Below are positions 38,517 through 45,882 of a stretch of 64,000 nt of DNA, in pieces. A program made the translations under genes and the position numbers. Below the pieces are notes generated by a model. That model ran no database searches, had not been told where the DNA came from, and saw only the letters and a program-made list of their open reading frames with translations. The stretch comes from Streptomyces sp. TRM68416 (GTDB lineage Bacteria > Actinomycetota > Actinomycetes > Streptomycetales > Streptomycetaceae): assembly GCF_014596915.1 (NCBI RefSeq), contig NZ_JACVWU010000020.1, positions 62,001-126,000 of the forward strand, read 5' to 3'. Each line of letters begins with the position of its first letter. Position 1 is the first letter of the stretch.

Positions 38517-39521
38517 ATGGCCCTGCTGCTGCCGTTCGTCCGCGCGCCCCGGCTGACCAGGACCGCGCCCCGCCCCGCCGCCGGCCCCTCGGCCGACGAC
38601 GAGGTGCTGCTCGACGTGCCCGACCGGCGCCTGGGCCCGGCGCTGGTGGCCGCCGCCCAGGACGATCACGGCCCCGCCGCCGGACTGCTGGCCGCCACCC
38701 GCACGGCCGCCGAGTGGGACCACCGCGACCGGTACGCCGCCCGGCTCGCCGCCTTCGCCCACGCCCGCCCCGACTGGTTCGAGGCCTGGCGTGCCGCCGC
38801 GCCCGACGACCCCGACGGCCTCCTGGTCGAGGCCCAGCTGCGGGTGGACCGCGCCTGGCTGTCACCGGCCCGGGCGGAGCTGCTGCGCGAGGTGAGCCCC
38901 CTGGTCACCGCGGCGGCACACGGCGACGAGCGCGACCCGGTGCCCTGGCGGATCGCGCTGGACCACGCGCGCGGGGCGCAGGCCGGGGCCCGTTACGTCG
39001 AGGAGCTGTGGGAGGCGGCGGTGCGCCGCGCCCCGCACCACTACGGCTGCCATGTGGCGGCCCTGCGCTATCTGGCCGCGTCCTGGCACGGCTCGCACCG
39101 CGAGTGCCTGGACTTCGCCGACCGGGCCGCGCAGGACGCGCCGGCCGACTCGCTCGTCCAGGCCCTTCCGGTGCGAGCGGTGTTCTCCTACCTCACCGAC
39201 GGCTGCGGCCCGGAGCTGCCGCGGGCTCGGCTGGACGCGGCGGCGGACCGGGCGGTCGCCCTGTCGGCCCGCCTTCCGCTCGCGGATCCCTGGCCGGCGG
39301 AGATCCGCAACCTGCTCACGTTCGTCCTGGTACGCCTGGGCCGCCGCGCCGACGCCCTGGAGCAGCTGCGGCTGACCGGCCCGTACGTGACGTCCTTCCC
39401 CTGGGACCGGTTCTCGGACGATCCGCTGGGCCACTGTCTGCGGGTGCGGGAGGAGATCCGGGACCCGTCCGTGCATCCACGGAGCGGGCACACCGGACGC
39501 ACACACTCCGGCGACCATTAG
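38517..39521 (+). CDS. Hypothetical helical repeat protein
   Basis: 334 residues from ATG 38517, chosen because AAGGAGG lies ten bases upstream; an ATG three codons earlier is too close to it. Sequence is Ala-rich and helical, with TPR-like spacing (HYGCHVAALRYLAASWHGS, ECLDFADRAAQDAPADSLV, LLTFVLVRLGRRADALEQL). No signal peptide, membrane helix or catalytic motif is seen. The LON-domain gene follows within 12 bp, so they may be cotranscribed. Function unknown. Confidence 0.65.
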   Translation: MALLLPFVRAPRLTRTAPRPAAGPSADDEVLLDVPDRRLGPALVAAAQDDHGPAAGLLAATRTAAEWDHRDRYAARLAAFAHARPDWFEAWRAAAPDDPDGLLVEAQLRVDRAWLSPARAELLREVSPLVTAAAHGDERDPVPWRIALDHARGAQAGARYVEELWEAAVRRAPHHYGCHVAALRYLAASWHGSHRECLDFADRAAQDAPADSLVQALPVRAVFSYLTDGCGPELPRARLDAAADRAVALSARLPLADPWPAEIRNLLTFVLVRLGRRADALEQLRLTGPYVTSFPWDRFSDDPLGHCLRVREEIRDPSVHPRSGHTGRTHSGDH

Positions 39522-39532
39522 GCTTCTGCGTC

Positions 39533-40273
39533 GTGACCACCGTCCGGCTCCCGCTCTTCCCCCTGAACTCGGTTCTCTTCCCGGGCCTTGTGCTGCCTCT
39601 GAACGTCTTCGAGGAGCGCTACCGCGCGATGATGCGCACCCTGGCGAAGACCCCCGAGGACGAACCGCGCCGCTTCGCCGTCGTGGCGATCCGCGACGGC
39701 CACGAGGTGGCGGCGACCGCGCCCGGCATGCCCGACCCGACGGCGCTGCCGGAACGCGGGCCCGCGGCCGGCTTCGGCGCGGAACCGGTCAAGTCGTTCC
39801 ACTCGACGGGCTGTGTGGCCGACGCGGCGACGATCCGCGAACGCGCGGACGGCACCTTCGAGGTGCTGGCGACGGGCACCACGCGGGTGCGGTTGCTGTC
39901 GGTGGACGCCTCGGGCCCGTTCCTGACGGCGGAGCTCGAAGAGCTGCCGGAGGAGCCGGGCGACGAGGCGGGCGCGCTGGCGGAGGGCGTGCTGCGGGCG
40001 TTCCGCCAGTACCAGAAGCGTCTGGCGGGGGCGAGGGAGCGGTCGCTGACGACGGGAGCGGACCTCCCGGACGAACCCTCCGTGGTCTCCTACCTGGTGG
40101 CGGCGGCGATGATGCTGGACGTCCCCACCAAGCAGCGCCTCCTCCAGGCCCCCGACACCGCCTCCCGTCTCCGCGACGAACTGAAACTCCTTCGCGCCGA
40201 GACGTCGATCATCCGTAGCCTGCCCTCACTGCCGGCGTCGGACCTGACGCGCGGCCCGACGAGTCCGAACTGA
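39533..40273 (+). CDS. LON substrate-binding domain protein
   Basis: 246 residues from GTG 39533. It begins VRLPLFPLNSVLFPGLVLPL, followed by VFEERYRAMM, the classic start of the Lon N-terminal (PUA-like) domain, and it has FEVLATGTTRVRLL and a helical C-terminus (PSVVSYLVAAAMMLDVPTKQ). There is no ATPase or protease domain, so it is the stand-alone form, probably a substrate-recognition or adaptor protein. Confidence 0.88.
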   Translation: MTTVRLPLFPLNSVLFPGLVLPLNVFEERYRAMMRTLAKTPEDEPRRFAVVAIRDGHEVAATAPGMPDPTALPERGPAAGFGAEPVKSFHSTGCVADAATIRERADGTFEVLATGTTRVRLLSVDASGPFLTAELEELPEEPGDEAGALAEGVLRAFRQYQKRLAGARERSLTTGADLPDEPSVVSYLVAAAMMLDVPTKQRLLQAPDTASRLRDELKLLRAETSIIRSLPSLPASDLTRGPTSPN

Positions 40274-40287
40274 GGCCGGGATCCTCG

Positions 40288-40788
40288 ATGGCGAAGAAAC
40301 CGAAGAAGCAGCAGCCGGGAGGCACCCCGGCAACGGTGGCCCTCACGGCCGCGGGGGTGTCCTTCACCACCCACTCCTACGACCACGATCCCTCCCACCC
40401 CTCCTACGGCGAGGAAGCCGCGGAGGCGATGGGCGTCTCGCCCGACCGCGTCTTCAAGACCCTGGTCGCCGACGTCGACGGCAGGCTCACGGTGGCCGTG
40501 GTCCCGGTCGCGGGCCAGCTCGACCTCAAGGCCCTGGCGACGGCGGTGGGCGGCAAGCGCGCGGCCATGGCGGACCCGGCCCTGGCCGAACGCACCACCG
40601 GCTACGTCCGGGGAGGCATCTCCCCCCTCGGCCAGCGCAAGAAACTCCCCACGGTCGTGGACGCCTCCGCCTCCGCCCACCCCACGATCTGCGTCTCGGC
40701 CGGCCGCCGCGGCCTGGAGGTCGAACTCTCCCCCACCGACCTCACCCACCTCACAGAGGCGGTACTGGCCCCCATCGGCCGTGCATGA
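40288..40788 (+). CDS. ybaK: YbaK/EbsC-family Cys-tRNA(Pro) deacylase
   Basis: 166 residues. It clears mischarged Cys from tRNA(Pro). The pattern PSYGEEAAEAMGVSPDRVFK (with KTLV), AVVPVAGQLDLKALA and YVRGGISPLGQRKKLPTVVD, where the Lys and Gly-Ile-Ser-Pro loop form the active site, is intact. It is 14 bp downstream of the LON-domain gene and probably in the same transcript. Confidence 0.92.
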   Translation: MAKKPKKQQPGGTPATVALTAAGVSFTTHSYDHDPSHPSYGEEAAEAMGVSPDRVFKTLVADVDGRLTVAVVPVAGQLDLKALATAVGGKRAAMADPALAERTTGYVRGGISPLGQRKKLPTVVDASASAHPTICVSAGRRGLEVELSPTDLTHLTEAVLAPIGRA

Positions 40789-40829
40789 CCCCTCGACGGA
40801 CGCCCCTTCCTCCGTTAAGCACAGGGGAC

Positions 40830-40904
40830 ATGTCGAAGAAGACCCGCAAACGCAAATGGCGCACCAAAAAGGGCCGAGCCAACCACGGAAGGCGCCCGGC
40901 ATAG
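40830..40904 (+). CDS. Ribosomal protein bL37 (24 residues)
   Basis: ATG 40830 with AGGGGAC before it encodes MSKKTRKRKWRTKKGRANHG followed by RRPA and TAG. Actinobacterial bL37 is a 24-residue, Lys/Arg-rich large-subunit protein ending ANHGKRP-x; length, charge and the ANHGxRP ending all agree. It is easily missed because of its size. It lies 41 bp after ybaK. Confidence 0.75.
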   Translation: MSKKTRKRKWRTKKGRANHGRRPA

Positions 40905-40996
40905 CGACTGTCAGCCCGCCCGGCGTCCGAAGCCGAGTCCGCAACCATCCCAGAGGGCGCAGCCCTTGGGCCCCTTATCGGCGCCAGTCGCTAAAT

Positions 40997-41417
40997 CCAG
41001 CCCGTCCGGCGTTTGAGGACGAGGCCGTCCAGGCCGATGGGGGTGCAGGGGCGAAGCCCCGGTCGGGTGCAGGGGCGGAGCCCCGGTCGGGTGCAGGGGC
41101 GGAGCCCCGGTCGGGTGCAGGGGCGGAGCCCCGGTCGGGTGCAGGGGCGGAGCCCCGGTCGGGTGCAGGGGCGGAGCCCCGCGGGGATCCAGGGACGAAG
41201 CCCCGGTCGGGTGCAGAGGCGAAGCCCCGCGGGGATCCAGGGACGAAGCCCCGGCCGGATGCAGAGGCGAAGCCCCGCGGGGGATCCAGGGGGCGAAGCC
41301 CCGGTCGGGTGCAGAGGCGAAGCCCCGCGGGGGTCCAGGGGGCGGAGCCCCCTGGCGGGGTCGAAGGGGCGGAGCCCCTGGGGATGGGACGGGTAGGGGC
41401 GGCGGGGGCGAGAAAAC
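40997..41417. repeat. Composite repeat with a 14-unit 24-bp tandem array
   Basis: A 41-nt head (CAGCCCGTCCGGCGTTTGAG and onward) is followed from 41041 by about 14 tandem units of 24-26 bp. Each contains the small palindrome GGGGCGGAGCCCC or GGGGCGAAGCCCC; units 2-5 are identical and later ones alternate two end types (GGTC/GCGG). The tail (GGGATGGGACGGGTAGGGGC onward) nearly equals the tail of the repeat at 14976-15185. No spacers, so not CRISPR. Confidence 0.9.
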
Positions 41418-41420
41418 GAA

Positions 41421-42167
41421 CTACGCCGGCGGCGCCCCGTACCCGCCCCGCTCCCACTGCTGCTGCTCGTACGGATCCGGATCCCGCGGCCCGAACAGGC
41501 CCGTCAGCCCGAGATGAACGACCAGCGCCGCCACCGACCACACCAGCAACGCCCCCTTCGCCGCCAACTCCAACGGCGCGGAGAACGTCACCCCCTGCCC
41601 CACCTCCTTGGCATGGGCGAGCACATCCTCGGCAGGCCCCAGCCACACCCCGATCCGCCACGCCAGCAGCGACCCGAGCAGGCCGCCCACGGCAAGCCCC
41701 ACCACCAGCGGCACACCCCCACGCCGCCGCACCAGAAAGACAATCACCGCGCTCACGAGCCCGAACGCCAGCGCCAGCAGCGCGAACGTCCCGTCCACGC
41801 CCACCGCCTGCTCCCCCTCGGTGTCCTTGAGATAGACGACCCAGCTGTCGTCGACGACATCGCCCACCAGCGGCACCCGCGGCGCGAGCCACCACCACAA
41901 CACCCCGAGCAGCACCCCACCGAGCGCCACCGCCACCGTGACCACGGCGGCCTCGCGCACCTCGGTCTTCATGCCAGGACCGTCCTGTCCGTACAAATCC
42001 TGCGGGCCCGGAAAGCCGTACGCGCCGGGAATCCCGTGCGAGCCGAGAGAACCATGCGAGCCGGGAGAACCGTGCGAGCCGGGAACGCCGTACCCGCCCC
42101 CCGCAGCAGACGACTGCTGAGAGGACTGGTCACGCGGCGGCGGTGGAGGAGTCAGCGGTGCGGTCAC
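41421..42167 (-). CDS. DUF2567-like membrane protein
   Basis: 248 residues from GTG 42165-42167. The first ~65 residues are disordered (PLTPPPPPRD, then GSHGSPGSHGSLGSHG repeats). From residue ~75 there are four membrane helices (AAVVTVAVALGGVLLGVLWWW, TFALLALAFGLVSAVIVFLV, VPLVVGLAVGGLLGSLLAW, AALVVHLGLTGLFG) with an outside loop APRVPLVGDVVDDSWVVYL. It resembles the actinobacterial DUF2567 family; function unknown. Its stop abuts the tandem repeat array. Confidence 0.7.
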   Translation of the reverse strand: MTAPLTPPPPPRDQSSQQSSAAGGGYGVPGSHGSPGSHGSLGSHGIPGAYGFPGPQDLYGQDGPGMKTEVREAAVVTVAVALGGVLLGVLWWWLAPRVPLVGDVVDDSWVVYLKDTEGEQAVGVDGTFALLALAFGLVSAVIVFLVRRRGGVPLVVGLAVGGLLGSLLAWRIGVWLGPAEDVLAHAKEVGQGVTFSAPLELAAKGALLVWSVAALVVHLGLTGLFGPRDPDPYEQQQWERGGYGAPPA

Positions 42168-42201
42168 CCTGACATCGTGCCAGGCCCGCCTGTGCGACGC
42201 G

Positions 42202-43026
42202 TCACCGGACGGCCGCCCGCCGATACGCCCACGTCGCGGCGGCCAGCGACACGACCCCCACGCCCGCGCACACGGCCAGATCCCCGAGCACGAACGCCCA
42301 GTCCGGCCGCGCCCCAAAGGTCCGCGCGAAGGCCTCGACGCCGTACGTCGACGGCAGCAGGTCCCGCGCGAACCGCACCGCCTCCGGCATCCGCTCGGCC
42401 GGCAGCACCCCCAGCAGCAGCGCCGCCGACATACCCAACTGCCCGAGCACCGTCGCCAGTTCCGGCCGCGGCGCGAGCAGTCCGAGCGCGGCCCCCAGCC
42501 CGGCGAGCGCGGCCCCGGCAAGCGGGATCACCGCGGCCAGCACCCACAGATGCGCCAGCGGCAGCCCGAACAGCACGCACCCGAACACGGCCGTCACCAC
42601 GGTCCCGGGCACGGTGAAGGACGCGTACGCGCCCGCCGCCCCCAGCACCACCGCCGCGGGCGGCACCGGCAACGTGGCGTAGTGGTCGAGCCCGCCGCTG
42701 GCCCGTAGCTGCCCGAAGTACTGGGCGAGCAGGTTCAGCGCGACGAAGGCGACGACGAGCACCGAAGACCCGGCCACGACGGCCCGCGCCTCCTCCCCGC
42801 CGTCCACGACCCCGCGCATCAGGACCATGATCCCGACCGACTGGAAGGTCGCCACGAACAGCAGCGGGATGCGCGCGACCCGGGCGCGGGACAGCTGCGC
42901 CCGGTACACGGCGCACAGCGACGGCCACAGCCGCGCCCGCGGCCCGAGCTCGGCCGCGTCCGTGGCGGCCGTCTCGTCCGCGGCCAGGGCGCCGCCCGGC
43001 AGAACCTCGGCGGGTACGACACTCAC
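42202..43026 (-). CDS. ABC-2 type transporter permease
   Basis: 274 residues from GTG 43024-43026. It has six hydrophobic segments, with the ABC-2 features LSRARVARIPLLFVATFQSV, LLAQYFGQLRASGGLDHYAT and the C-terminal PSTYGVEAFARTFG. It lies 85 bp downstream of the ATPase gene and forms an exporter with it. Substrate unknown; a drug or lipid is typical of the family. Confidence 0.88.
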   Translation of the reverse strand: MSVVPAEVLPGGALAADETAATDAAELGPRARLWPSLCAVYRAQLSRARVARIPLLFVATFQSVGIMVLMRGVVDGGEEARAVVAGSSVLVVAFVALNLLAQYFGQLRASGGLDHYATLPVPPAAVVLGAAGAYASFTVPGTVVTAVFGCVLFGLPLAHLWVLAAVIPLAGAALAGLGAALGLLAPRPELATVLGQLGMSAALLLGVLPAERMPEAVRFARDLLPSTYGVEAFARTFGARPDWAFVLGDLAVCAGVGVVSLAAATWAYRRAAVR

Positions 43027-43111
43027 GTGGCGCTGCTCCTCTTCGCTCCTGCGGTGGTCCCGTTCCGTACGGATGCGACGGCCTGTGTACTCAAGCCCTC
43101 ACCGGTCGTGC

Positions 43112-44131
43112 TCAAGCCTTCACCAGCCCCTGCTGCGCGGCCCCGCCCAGCGCCAGATAGACGTCCTCCAGGCTGGGCGTGGCGAGAGTGAAGTCGTCGA
43201 GGGCGGCGAACGCGGCCCCGCCGGTGACGGTGGCGACGACCGCGCGCGCCTCCTCGGGGGCGAGCCGCAGGGTCCACTTGCGCCCGGATTCCAGCACCCG
43301 GTCCTGGAGCGCGGCGACCTCGGGAACGTGCAACGGCGCCGCCTCGCGCCACACCAGCTCGACCCGGACCTCCCCGGCCACCTGCTCCTTCAGCCCGACG
43401 GGCGTGTCGCAGGCGATCACCCGGCCGCGGTCGAGCACGGCGACCCGGTCGAGGACGGTCTCGGCCTCGATGACGTTGTGGGTGACGAGCAGCACGGTCG
43501 CGCCCTGTTCGGCCCGCCGGCGGTCGACGGCGGACCAGACGGCCCGCCGCGCCACGGGGTCCATCCCGGTGGTCGGCTCGTCGAGGACGAGCAGCGGCCG
43601 CTCCCCCACCAGGCTGGTGGCGAAGCAGGCGAGCCGCCGCTGACCGCCGGACAGCTTCTTCAGGGGCCGCCCGGCGAGCTGGGTCAGCGCCAGCTCCTCC
43701 AGGACGGCGTCCCGCTCGGCCCGTGCCCGCCGTACGTCGAGACCGCGCAGCCGCCCGGTGGTCTCGGCGGCGAGGGAGACGGTGAGCTCGTCGAGGGCGG
43801 TCGACTCCTGGCCGAGGTAGGCGAGGATCCGTGCGGCCCGTTCCGGGTGGCGCACGATGTCGTGCCCGAGGATCTCCACGCTGCCGCGGTCGGGCCGCAT
43901 CAGCCCGGTGAGCTGCCGGACGAGGGTGGTCTTCCCGGCGCCGTTGGGTCCGAGCAGCCCGAAGATCTCACCGCGCCGGATGTCCAGCCGTACGTCGTCG
44001 GTGGCCCGCACCTCGGGGGTGGCGGGGGTGCCGCGCCGTCCGCGTACCGCCGGATAGGTCTTGGTCAGTCCGCGCACCGCGCACACGACATCACCACTGG
44101 GCCGAAGTGCCTGTGCCGCGCGCGTACTCAC
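43112..44131 (-). CDS. ABC transporter ATP-binding protein
   Basis: 339 residues. Walker A is GPNGAGKTT, the signature LSGGQRR, Walker B PLLVLDEPTTGMDP and the switch His is in LLVTHN. An extra ~70 residues at the C-terminus (DDFTLATPSLEDVYLALGG) are typical of DrrA/CcmA-type exporters. It pairs with the ABC-2 permease gene next to it. Confidence 0.95.
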   Translation of the reverse strand: MSTRAAQALRPSGDVVCAVRGLTKTYPAVRGRRGTPATPEVRATDDVRLDIRRGEIFGLLGPNGAGKTTLVRQLTGLMRPDRGSVEILGHDIVRHPERAARILAYLGQESTALDELTVSLAAETTGRLRGLDVRRARAERDAVLEELALTQLAGRPLKKLSGGQRRLACFATSLVGERPLLVLDEPTTGMDPVARRAVWSAVDRRRAEQGATVLLVTHNVIEAETVLDRVAVLDRGRVIACDTPVGLKEQVAGEVRVELVWREAAPLHVPEVAALQDRVLESGRKWTLRLAPEEARAVVATVTGGAAFAALDDFTLATPSLEDVYLALGGAAQQGLVKA

Positions 44132-44191
44132 AAGGGACGAGGGTACGGGGTCGGGCGGCTCGGCTCGTCCTTGGGGCGGCTTTGTGCCGTT

Positions 44192-45415
44192 TCAGTCCCC
44201 GGCCGGAGCGTGCTCCGCGGCCGTCCGCACATCGATCTCCCGCCAGAACCCGGCGCGGATCGCGTACCGGTCGTGCTCGTCGATCTGGTCATCCTTGTGC
44301 GCGAGCAGCCCGAACCGGGCGGCGTACCGCAGCAGCTCGCCGTCGATGCGGTGCGGGATCCGTGGGTACATCCCGGACAGCTTCTGCAGGTGGCTCTGGT
44401 CGCCCAGCCGCTCCATCCACCGCCGCGCGAAGACCTGCCCCACCTCGTAGGGGTCTCCGCCGACGGTGGTGATGTCCTCCTCCCGGTCGGCCCAGCGCTG
44501 CTCGGCGGTGGTCAGCTGGGCGAGGGTCGGCATGGAGGCGACCTCGGGCGGCTCGGCCGCGGTGCCGGGGCGGTCGACCCAGCCTTTGTCGGAGGACCAG
44601 CGCAGGGTCGCGTTGGCCGGCTGCGGTGCGGGGTGGGCGCTGGCGGCGCGCAGGGCCGCGAGGTCCTTGGGGGTGGGCACGCCCTTGGGCGCGGGCACGC
44701 GCTCCTGTGTGTTCTCCGCGGCGGCCGGCGCCCGATGCTCGCGCTCCTCGGCGGGCCGTTCGGCGGAGGGGGCGAGCGCGGAGTCGGGCAGCGGCGCGGA
44801 GAGGATCGCGGCGATCTCGGGCCGCGGCGCGGGCGGCGGCGCGCAGATCCCGCCGAGTTCCTTGGCGCGTACGGCCTTGGTGATCCACGTACGGTCGAGC
44901 ACGCGCCGCTCGTCGGCCTCGGCGACGAGGTCCTCGGACTGGTTGTAGTCGCCGTCGGCGGCCTGTACGGCCCACAGGTGTACGGCGACTCCGTGCTCCT
45001 TGGCGGCCATCATGCCGGGCAGCAGGTCGCCGTCGCCGGTGACGAGGACGACGTCGGAGCAGGCGCGGTTGCGGGCCAGCTCGGTGAGTTCGGCGTGCAT
45101 GGCGGCGTCCACGCCCTTCTGCGCCCAGCGTCCGTCGCTGCGGGTCAGGGCGCCCAGGCGGACCGTGACCCGGGGCATCACGCGCAGCCTGCGGTGCTCG
45201 GGCTGGGGGACGCGGTCGGGGGCGCCGTCGAACCAGTAGATGCGCAGCAGGGGCCGCTCCGTGTCCGACTCGGCGCGTTCGCGCAGGCCCTGGATGAGGG
45301 CGGTGTGATCGACGGTGATCCGGGAGCGGGAGGGCTCTCCGGCGAGGAGCGAGGCGGCGGCCCCCAGCAGATACCCGGCATCCACCAGGACGATGCAGCG
45401 GTCCACGCGATCCAC
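44192..45415 (-). CDS. NYN (PIN-like nuclease) domain protein
   Basis: 407 residues. The N-terminal ~170 residues are a NYN/PIN-like RNase domain with its acidic sites: CIVLVDAGYLLG, KGVDAAMHAELTELA and DVVLVTGDGDLLPGM. A Pro/Ala-rich linker follows (about 190-290). The C-terminal ~110 residues (YEVGQVFARRWMERLGD, IPHRIDGELLRYAARFG) look like a winged-helix or OST-HTH-type module. It probably cuts or binds RNA; its target is unknown. Confidence 0.83.
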   Translation of the reverse strand: MDRVDRCIVLVDAGYLLGAAASLLAGEPSRSRITVDHTALIQGLRERAESDTERPLLRIYWFDGAPDRVPQPEHRRLRVMPRVTVRLGALTRSDGRWAQKGVDAAMHAELTELARNRACSDVVLVTGDGDLLPGMMAAKEHGVAVHLWAVQAADGDYNQSEDLVAEADERRVLDRTWITKAVRAKELGGICAPPPAPRPEIAAILSAPLPDSALAPSAERPAEEREHRAPAAAENTQERVPAPKGVPTPKDLAALRAASAHPAPQPANATLRWSSDKGWVDRPGTAAEPPEVASMPTLAQLTTAEQRWADREEDITTVGGDPYEVGQVFARRWMERLGDQSHLQKLSGMYPRIPHRIDGELLRYAARFGLLAHKDDQIDEHDRYAIRAGFWREIDVRTAAEHAPAGD

Positions 45416-45630
45416 CCTCTTTCCGGGAGGTTTGCTTCGGGCTTCCTTCGAGTCTGCCCGACCGCGCGAAGGTTAACGGCCGGAACTCGATCTTCGGCGT
45501 GGCGTTTCGGTGCATCGCCGTCCGGCGAGCGCCGCTACAGACGGTAATCATCCGAAATGCGCTCTTTGTCAGCCTATGTGAGTCTGGTCGCGTCTCTGGC
45601 CCCCAGATCCCCCACAGGAGGCAGATCACC

Positions 45631-45795
45631 ATGGCCAAGAACAAGAACCGTGAGCGAAAGCAGCCGCAGTCGGAGCGCGGGCAGCAGCAGGCCCAGCAGT
45701 CCTCGATGGAGGCGCAGGCCGAGCAGCGGCTGTCCCAGGTGACGCCGGCGGATGTGGCGCGCAAGGGCAAGCAGAAGCGCTTCGGTCACAACTGA
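45631..45795 (+). CDS. Small basic/Gln-rich protein
   Basis: 54 residues from ATG 45631, with AGGAGG eleven bases upstream. It reads MAKNKNRERKQPQSERGQQQ, then a Gln/Glu-rich middle and a basic end KGKQKRFGHN. No hydrophobic core, so probably disordered; it may bind RNA or protein. Strong ribosome site, own 215-bp upstream region and a terminator directly after support a real gene. Function unknown. Confidence 0.75.
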   Translation: MAKNKNRERKQPQSERGQQQAQQSSMEAQAEQRLSQVTPADVARKGKQKRFGHN

Positions 45796-45832
45796 CATCT
45801 TCATAACGGGCCGTTGAAGCCCAGGCACATGC

Positions 45833-45866
45833 CGAGGGGCGCACCCAGCACAGGGTGCGCCCCTCG
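45833..45866. terminator. Bidirectional hairpin terminator
   Basis: CGAGGGGCGCACCC (45833-45846) pairs fully with GGGTGCGCCCCTCG (45853-45866) around a 6-nt loop, between two convergent genes (small protein and dnaE). Confidence 0.88.
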
Positions 45867-45882
45867 CACGTGCGTCGGCGGC

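Noticed and set aside
41041..41381. Possible CRISPR array
   Set aside because: Units are directly adjacent with no unique spacers, and no cas gene is nearby.
41013..41396. Repetitive open frame (GRSPGRVQ repeats) through the 24-bp array
   Set aside because: It arises only because the unit is eight codons long; no start signal or domain.
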